From Dorea sp. CAG:317 (GTDB lineage Bacteria > Bacillota > Clostridia > Lachnospirales > Lachnospiraceae): a stretch of 17,489 nucleotides of DNA. Location: positions 96,656 to 114,144 of the forward strand of contig FR892680.1 in NCBI GenBank assembly GCA_000433535.1. The letters run 5' to 3'. Shown piece after piece: positions 13,314 to 17,489 of the stretch (position 1 is its first letter; each line of letters starts with the position of its first letter). Made by a program: the position numbers and the translations under genes. The notes beneath the pieces were generated by a model that did no database searches, was not told where the DNA came from, and saw only the letters and a program-made list of their open reading frames with translations.

Positions 13314-14465
13314 TTAAAGCATCTCGATAAACGCTGTGATTCTTGTATTCAACTGACCGATATCTGCCTGTGAATAGTCTGTCTCTACACTGATATACGG
13401 AAGCTTCTTCTCTTCGTTGACAAATTTGCGAATTCCGAATGACTCAACATTATAAGTATGGCATGCCTGAAGCGTCATTTCTACCACACCGTCCACCTTA
13501 TACTCATCAATCAGTCTTCCGAGAAGTTCCAGACGATTTGGATTTGGTGTCATAACAGAACATCCGATATCCAGATAACGTCTTGCCAGAGCTCCGTATA
13601 CATCCGGATCATCTTCATCCACCATCTTATCAATCGCCTTGGCGCCGCTGCAATTTTCGTATGTAACAACAATTCCGCCATTATCCTCGATGGCGCGGAT
13701 CACCTTCTCTGTAGCTCCGCCCAGAGGACATCCTGTTACAAGAATACGAGGTTTCTTCGGCTGCATCTTTCCTTCTTTATATTCTTTCTCAATCTTTTCT
13801 ACCAGTGCATTCACCTCTCCTGCGATCAGGCTTCGATCAAGCTTGAAGGTACTTCCATACAAGACTTTAAAAAGATCATATCCCGTAATCGGAGCCGGAT
13901 CATGCTTCATTACTCCATATAGGTTTCGCAGTGCAAGACGCGCCTCGTTATTGACTTTAATCGCTTTTCGAATATCATCTTCTGTGATTGTTGTCTCGAA
14001 ATGCTTCTCCAAATATTCTTTGAAACGAATCATTTCATTTCTCCAGAGAACAAGTGCGTCCTCTCTCTGTGTATTTGGAAGTTCCATAAGGTAAGTTTCT
14101 TTAAACTCAGCCATGTACTCGTACATTTTTTTCTTTCCGTCACAGGTAGTCTCCCCGACAACTACATCCGAGAAATAAAAGAACGGACATTTATCTGTTC
14201 TCGCAAATCCGTAACTGGACTTGATCAACGGACAGAGGTTCTTCGGCAGTTCCTTTTCTGCTTCTGCGATGGTCTCATCCGAAGTAGAACAAAGGCTTAC
14301 ACTTGCAGCTCCCATTGCCATAGCAAGCTCCTGCGGAAAGTATGTACAATAAGATCCTACTATCGGCACCCCTTTATCTTTCAATTCTTTTACTGCAAGA
14401 AAGGAATTTTTACGCTGCTCTGCGAATTCTTCAAACACTTCCGGCAAATCTTTAATAATTTCCAT
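13314..14465 (-). CDS. yjiM: Double-cubane-cluster reductase, YjiM/HgdB family
   Basis: A 383-residue protein closely resembling E. coli YjiM and the double-cubane cluster protein of anaerobes, relatives of the 2-hydroxyacyl-CoA dehydratase beta subunit. The start (DLPEVFEEFAEQR), the block LCPLIKSSYGFARTDKCPF, the block GETTCDGKKKMYEYMAEFK and the end (QLNTRITAFIEML) match the family pattern. Cysteines 40, 59, 78, 93 and 108, plus those in TGCPLGG, NCSGAKA and QACHTYNVE, supply ligands for the Fe-S clusters. Proteins of this kind reduce small molecules at very low potential after ATP-driven electron transfer from a YjiL/HgdC-type activator. No activator gene is in the window. The physiological substrate is unknown. 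AGGAGG lies 7 bases before the start codon. Confidence 0.88.
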   Translation of the reverse strand: MEIIKDLPEVFEEFAEQRKNSFLAVKELKDKGVPIVGSYCTYFPQELAMAMGAASVSLCSTSDETIAEAEKELPKNLCPLIKSSYGFARTDKCPFFYFSDVVVGETTCDGKKKMYEYMAEFKETYLMELPNTQREDALVLWRNEMIRFKEYLEKHFETTITEDDIRKAIKVNNEARLALRNLYGVMKHDPAPITGYDLFKVLYGSTFKLDRSLIAGEVNALVEKIEKEYKEGKMQPKKPRILVTGCPLGGATEKVIRAIEDNGGIVVTYENCSGAKAIDKMVDEDDPDVYGALARRYLDIGCSVMTPNPNRLELLGRLIDEYKVDGVVEMTLQACHTYNVESFGIRKFVNEEKKLPYISVETDYSQADIGQLNTRITAFIEML

Positions 14466-14557
14466 GTCATTTCCTCCTAATCTTTTCTATACGCTTCTTT
14501 TATTTTAACATTACCGCTTTTTATCTTGAAATTGGAAATATTAATAAATAACACTAA

Positions 14558-14576
14558 TTATAGGCTTTGTCTATAA
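14558..14576. repeat. Inverted repeat upstream of the double-cubane reductase gene
   Basis: TTATAG (14558-14563) and CTATAA (14571-14576) flank 7 bases, about 100 bases upstream of the reductase start codon in the only intergenic space that can hold its promoter. It may be a regulator site, but the arms are short and AT-rich. I could not settle on a promoter here. Confidence 0.25.
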
Positions 14577-14615
14577 GTCTTTCCGTTTTAACGACAACAT
14601 ATGTCCTCTGCACAG

Positions 14616-14666
14616 AAAAAAGCCGGAGAAGAAAGCAGACCTTTCATTCTGCCATCTTATCCAGCT
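14616..14666 (-). terminator. Intrinsic terminator of the phosphatase/YerC unit
   Basis: On the minus strand AGCTGGA (14666-14660) pairs with TCCGGCT (14627-14621). Further pairing inside (AAGA with TCTT, GCAGA with TCTGC) gives a long imperfect stem with an 8-base loop. A T-run (A residues at 14616-14621 on the plus strand) follows at once. Confidence 0.65.
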
Positions 14667-14742
14667 ATTGTTTCCAACTTAAACAAATTCCCCCTCCAAT
14701 GAACTATATGGAGTATCTCTTACACTTTTTTCTTGCCAATAT

Positions 14743-15030
14743 CTATTTATCAAGACGTTCAAAGACCATATCATAGCCATCGTTGCCGTAATTTAATGAA
14801 CGGTTCACGCGGCTGATCGTAGCAGTGGAAGCTCCCGTCTTCTCGGCAATATCCAGATAGGTTCTCTGTTCTCTTAACATCTTCGCCACTTCGAAACGCT
14901 GCGACAAGGACAACAACTCATTGATCGTACAGATATCCTCAAAAAAGGTATAACATTCTTCTTTATCTTTCAGGCTCAGGATAGCTTCAAAAAGATAGTC
15001 TACTGCCTCAGTCCTTATTTTTTTACTCAT
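14743..15030 (-). CDS. yerC: YerC/YecD-type TrpR-related DNA-binding protein
   Basis: A 95-residue helical protein of the TrpR superfamily, YerC/YecD branch. The DNA-binding helix-turn-helix is plain (YLDIAEKTGASTATISRVNR, near residues 58-77), preceded by the dimerisation helices with NELLSLSQRFEVAKML. I start it at 15030 because AAGGAG sits 9 bases upstream. In-frame ATGs at 15036 and 15054 are too close to, or upstream of, that site. Family members are small Firmicute regulators of uncertain targets, and tryptophan binding is not implied. It follows the PHP phosphatase gene by 66 bases and is ended by the terminator at 14616-14666. Confidence 0.88.
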   Translation of the reverse strand: MSKKIRTEAVDYLFEAILSLKDKEECYTFFEDICTINELLSLSQRFEVAKMLREQRTYLDIAEKTGASTATISRVNRSLNYGNDGYDMVFERLDK

Positions 15031-15096
15031 ATTCATTATCTCCTTTTGCAACAAAATTCATCACTGTTATATTTTAACACACTAAAACTTTAAAGT

Positions 15097-15822
15097 CTAT
15101 ACGTTTCTTCTGTGTTTTAAAGAATTTAGCAATTTTTTATAAGAAATATTCGCAATGAGTTCCTCCGGGAAATCCGTCTCCTTCAAAACCTCTTCTACAT
15201 AAGTATAATCTCCCAGTGTCACATCCACATGAGAATCCGTACCTAGAACTACCATGGCACCCTGCTTCCGGCATTCTTTCAACATAGCAATGCTGTTCTC
15301 TCTCGTATTTTTGCGAAACCCTCCCGGCTTCAGGGAAGAATTATTTACCTCCAGCAATGTTCCTGTCCGTTTTGCCACATTTATCAATTCTTCATAATCC
15401 ACCGGAAATCTTCCGTCATCCGGATGTCCGATAATATCTATCCACGGATGTTCCATTGCATTTCTATACGCGGACATAATATTTACTTTTTCACGAGCCT
15501 CCTGAAAACAGAGCGGATGAATGCTTGCAATTGCAATGTCCAGAGATTTCACTACATTTTCCGGAAGATCCACATTTCCTTCGTCATCTAAAATATTAAG
15601 CTCTGTTCCAAGAAGGAGTTTTACGCCATACATTTCCCTTGGAACTATCCGCAAATTCTGAAAATAATACAGATTCGTGCTTCCCGGCATTGCCGGAGCA
15701 TGCTCTGTAAGAGCAAGACCTTTTAAGCCTTTTTCCGCAGCCATCTGTGCCATCTCCCGGATTGTATTATAAGCATGTCCACTCACCAGTGTGTGTGCAT
15801 GTGTGTCAATTTCAATGTTCAT
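15097..15822 (-). CDS. PHP-domain phosphatase, YcdX type
   Basis: A 241-residue PHP-superfamily hydrolase with the full trinuclear metal site: His8, His10, His16, His41 (TEHAP), Glu74 (GTELN), His102 (SIHP), His133 (GHPDDGRFP), Asp196 and His198 (GTDSH). Length and motif order match YcdX, a zinc-dependent phosphatase with broad activity on small phosphoesters. A histidinol-phosphatase role is less likely because the HisK branch has a different insert pattern and no his genes are near. The start at 15822 has GAAGGG upstream. The YerC-like gene follows on the same strand. Its promoter appears to share its -10 region with the divergent small gene. Confidence 0.9.
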   Translation of the reverse strand: MNIEIDTHAHTLVSGHAYNTIREMAQMAAEKGLKGLALTEHAPAMPGSTNLYYFQNLRIVPREMYGVKLLLGTELNILDDEGNVDLPENVVKSLDIAIASIHPLCFQEAREKVNIMSAYRNAMEHPWIDIIGHPDDGRFPVDYEELINVAKRTGTLLEVNNSSLKPGGFRKNTRENSIAMLKECRKQGAMVVLGTDSHVDVTLGDYTYVEEVLKETDFPEELIANISYKKLLNSLKHRRNV

Positions 15823-15874
15823 AAGAGCCCTTCTTTCTGATTTTCTTTTCTAACCGATTTACTTTTTTATCTGC

Positions 15875-15903
15875 TTTACTGGAAATATTATACAGTATAC
15901 AAT
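15875..15903 (+). promoter_or_regulatory. Possible promoter of the small unknown gene pair
   Basis: TTTACT at 15875-15880, 17 bases, TACAAT at 15898-15903. The RNA would start about 50 bases before the ATG at 15959. Confidence 0.45.
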
Positions 15904-15915
15904 CTGCTTTTTCTA
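15887..15915 (-). promoter_or_regulatory. Possible promoter of the PHP phosphatase unit
   Basis: On the minus strand, TAGAAA (15915-15910), 17 bases, TATAAT (15892-15887). Its -10 lies only 5 bases from the -10 of the opposing promoter, within the symmetric stretch TATACAGTATA, so the two promoters should compete. Confidence 0.45.
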
Positions 15916-15958
15916 CCGATTCTATTCATAAAATTTTTTCAAAACAGGAGGTGTTTTT

Positions 15959-16180
15959 ATGCGCAAAAAAAATGAAATGAAAAATCAAGATATCATTGAT
16001 TCTTTTGACTATCTTTCCAATGCAGCTTCCACATGGGACTGTACCGGACTGATTCCATCAAGCCCTTCCGAGCGCGCAGAGTTGGAATCCTATGAGGATC
16101 TGTATCATTTTCTGCCGCCAAACGGAAAAGCTTCTGATATCCGTCCGGAAGAACTTTCTAATAAGGGACGCATATATTAA
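15959..16180 (+). CDS. Small protein of unknown function (73 residues)
   Basis: A 73-residue soluble protein with a basic N-terminus (MRKKNEMKNQ) and an acidic body. It has no membrane segment, signal peptide or motif that I can assign. The segment around STWDCTGLIPSSPSERAE and then SYEDLYHFLPP has the look of a conserved patch, with one cysteine. The gene is convincing: a strong ribosome site AGGAGGTG lies 6 bases before the ATG, a promoter is plausible upstream, and the next gene follows after 21 bases on the same strand. I believe similar short proteins precede relatives of the next gene in other Lachnospiraceae, but this is from memory. No function is proposed. Confidence 0.75.
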   Translation: MRKKNEMKNQDIIDSFDYLSNAASTWDCTGLIPSSPSERAELESYEDLYHFLPPNGKASDIRPEELSNKGRIY

Positions 16181-16201
16181 ATAAAAAAACGAAGTGATTT
16201 T

Positions 16202-16672
16202 ATGGCAACTATTTATGCACCGGTCACGGGGATGATCCAGCAAGTCCGCCCCGTGGCAAACGAATGCTATCAGCATCTTGTAACCATCCGAAATGCAGAT
16301 GGAATTACAAATTTTATCGTAGACGCTGACACGTACGTGATCGGAGCCGTCCGGCTGCGCCCGGGCATGATGATCACAGCCTTTTACGACGGCGCTGCGC
16401 CAATGCCTCTCATCTACCCGCCGCAATACCGCGCCGTCTTCCTCGGCCGGAGCAATCCGCGGGAAACCATGTATGCAGGCATGTTCGATGATGATCTCGT
16501 ATCTGAAGACGGAACATTGAAGCTGACACCCGACCAGAACACGGAAATCATTACTTCGAACGGGCAACGCTACACTTGTGAACTGGGCGGGCATGTATTG
16601 ATCGTCTACTACACAACATCCACAAGAAGCATACCCGCAAAAACCACACCAAGGAAGATCATTGTAATTTAG
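16202..16672 (+). CDS. Beta-rich protein of unknown function with two similar halves
   Basis: A 156-residue soluble protein, apparently all beta strand. It may be two related barrel-like halves: ITAFYDGAAPMPLIYPPQ (about 58-75) and the equivalent IVYYTTSTRSIPAKTTP (about 134-150) occupy matching places before a final hydrophobic strand in each half. There is no signal peptide, membrane segment or catalytic motif. The fold brings OB-type or DUF-type binding proteins to mind, but this is a guess. Its ribosome site is weak (GAAGTGA), so it may rely on translation of the small gene 21 bases upstream. The middle of the gene is visibly richer in G and C than its neighbours. The stop codon lies inside a 25-bp hairpin arm, so the true C-terminus may have been altered by whatever placed that palindrome. 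Confidence 0.75.
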   Translation: MATIYAPVTGMIQQVRPVANECYQHLVTIRNADGITNFIVDADTYVIGAVRLRPGMMITAFYDGAAPMPLIYPPQYRAVFLGRSNPRETMYAGMFDDDLVSEDGTLKLTPDQNTEIITSNGQRYTCELGGHVLIVYYTTSTRSIPAKTTPRKIIVI

Positions 16673-16713
16673 GACGTAGCCCTTTTGCAAAGGGCTACGT
16701 CCTAAATTACAAT
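16661..16713. repeat. Perfect 25-bp inverted repeat (53-base hairpin) covering the stop codon
   Basis: Positions 16661-16685 and 16689-16713 are perfect inverted copies around TGC. The core reads GGACGTAGCCCTTT and back. The stop codon at 16670-16672 lies in the left arm. No T-run follows, so it is not a typical intrinsic terminator although it could block polymerase. A further direct copy of GTCCTAAATT occurs at 16721-16730. The long perfect arms suggest a small non-coding mobile element or its remnant. Confidence 0.8.
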
Positions 16714-16749
16714 ATGGGGTGTCCTAAATTGAATTTTGCCCTGTCCCTC

Positions 16750-16778
16750 TTGACATTTTCTTCATTCACCGATACCAT
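16750..16778 (+). promoter_or_regulatory. Probable promoter of the asparaginase gene
   Basis: A perfect TTGACA at 16750-16755, 17 bases, TACCAT at 16773-16778. The RNA would start near 16785, about 44 bases before the ATG at 16829. Confidence 0.55.
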
Positions 16779-16828
16779 ACTCTGTGGGATATTTTATGGA
16801 AAAACTTTATTTTGAGAGGTATTAATCT

Positions 16829-17489
16829 ATGAAGAAGATACTTATGATAGCTACCGGAGGCACGATTGCTTCTAAGGAAACAGAAAACGGACTAACGCCT
16901 GCCATGACAGGGGAAGAACTGGCAGCGAGTGTTCCGGGTATTAAGGATAAATGTGAAATTACTGTCATGCAGTTGATGAACATTGACAGTACGAATATGC
17001 GCCCAAGATTGTGGCAGCTGATGAGCGACACAATCATTGAACATTATAACGACTACGATGGCTTTGTCATCCTCCACGGCACGGACACAATGGCATACAC
17101 TGCCGCCGCTTTGTCCTATCTTATTCAGGATTCCCCAAAGCCTATCGTTTTAACCGGTTCTCAAAAACCAATGGGAAATCCGTACACAGACGCCAAGATC
17201 AATCTATACCAAAGTATTTTATATGCACTAGACGACCATTCTTGTGACGTTACGGTTGTATTTAACGGAAAAGCCATCGCTGGTACAAGAGCCAGAAAAC
17301 AGCGCACCCGCAGCTTTGCCGCTTTTGAAAGTATGAATTTCCCGGTGCTTGCTTTAATCCATGATGATAAAATTCTTCGCTATTTCCGCGACAGAGAGCC
17401 TTCTATGGATGACTTGAAAACATACCATAATTTGAATGACCGTGTCTTCGTTTTAAAATTGACGCCGGAAGTAAAAGCGGATATCTTCC
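16829..17489 (+). CDS. ansA: L-asparaginase, cytoplasmic type, truncated by the window end
   Basis: The first 220 codons of an L-asparaginase, which hydrolyses asparagine to aspartate and ammonia. The nucleophile is Thr12 in ATGGTIAS (8-15). The second catalytic pair, Thr85-Asp86, is in HGTDTM. TGSQKPMGNPYTDA follows at 109-122, and Lys157 in GTRARKQ is the likely third catalytic residue by alignment. There is no signal peptide, so it acts in the cytosol. The start has GAGAGGT 9 bases upstream. The frame is open to the last base; about a third of a normal 320-340-residue enzyme is missing beyond the window. Confidence 0.92.
   Translation, partial: MKKILMIATGGTIASKETENGLTPAMTGEELAASVPGIKDKCEITVMQLMNIDSTNMRPRLWQLMSDTIIEHYNDYDGFVILHGTDTMAYTAAALSYLIQDSPKPIVLTGSQKPMGNPYTDAKINLYQSILYALDDHSCDVTVVFNGKAIAGTRARKQRTRSFAAFESMNFPVLALIHDDKILRYFRDREPSMDDLKTYHNLNDRVFVLKLTPEVKADIF

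Noticed and set aside
13458..14480. Plus-strand open frames opposite the double-cubane reductase
   Set aside because: They have no ribosome site or recognisable domain, and the minus-strand gene is a full-length family member.
14545..14573. TAGACA-N17-TATTTA as the promoter of the double-cubane reductase
   Set aside because: The -10 matches only 3 of 6 positions, and a nearby TATAAT lacks a -35. The promoter is left unassigned.
16058..16690. A 210-codon open frame on the minus strand across the two unknown genes
   Set aside because: It begins inside the long palindrome, has no ribosome site, reads as low-complexity Cys/His-rich sequence without a family, and is opposite two genes with proper starts and spacing.

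Overview
The window reads as an ordinary chromosomal stretch of a low- to mid-GC anaerobic Firmicute, most likely a Lachnospiraceae-type clostridium. The clues are strong AGGAGG ribosome sites, Firmicute-type LexA boxes (GAAC-N4-GTTC), a YtrA-type GntR/ABC operon, a YjiM-like double-cubane reductase and a YerC-type TrpR homologue. No rRNA, tRNA, CRISPR array, transposase or phage gene was seen.

Layout. (1) 1-2022: a 3-hydroxyisobutyrate-dehydrogenase-family reductase (GarR/LtnD-like) and a truncated downstream gene on the minus strand, divergent from a FadR-type GntR regulator. A perfect 14-bp palindrome lies between the -35 and -10 of the reductase promoter. (2) 2106-3533: a flavin-reductase-like protein and endonuclease IV as a two-gene unit ending in a strong terminator. 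(3) 3650-5614: a YtrA-type regulator, an ABC ATPase and an ABC permease, with a 9-bp inverted repeat overlapping the promoter. (4) 10226-5655, minus strand: an SOS-type operon. A consensus TTGACA-N17-TATAAT promoter carries two LexA boxes. It drives a radical SAM protein of the putative DNA modification/repair type, its DUF4130 partner, and a large fusion of a PD-(D/E)XK nuclease with an XPD/DinG-type helicase. (5) 13210-10236, minus: a carbohydrate ABC transporter (lipoprotein and two permeases) with no ATPase gene, preceded by a double-cubane reductase at 14465-13314. (6) 15822-14743, minus: a PHP-domain phosphatase and a YerC/TrpR-like regulator ending in a terminator. (7) 15959-16672, plus: two small genes of unknown function, ending in a 53-bp hairpin palindrome that swallows the stop codon. 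(8) 16829 to the end, plus: an L-asparaginase cut by the window edge.

The most interesting part is the SOS operon. Its radical SAM and DUF4130 genes overlap and have no well-established biochemical role, while the LexA boxes and the nuclease-helicase tie them to DNA damage. The two LexA boxes also form a 17-bp inverted repeat followed by a T-run, so read-through RNA from the upstream sugar transporter could terminate there while SOS RNA, which starts inside the repeat, would not. The second point of interest is the unknown two-gene cassette with its long palindrome at 15959-16740.
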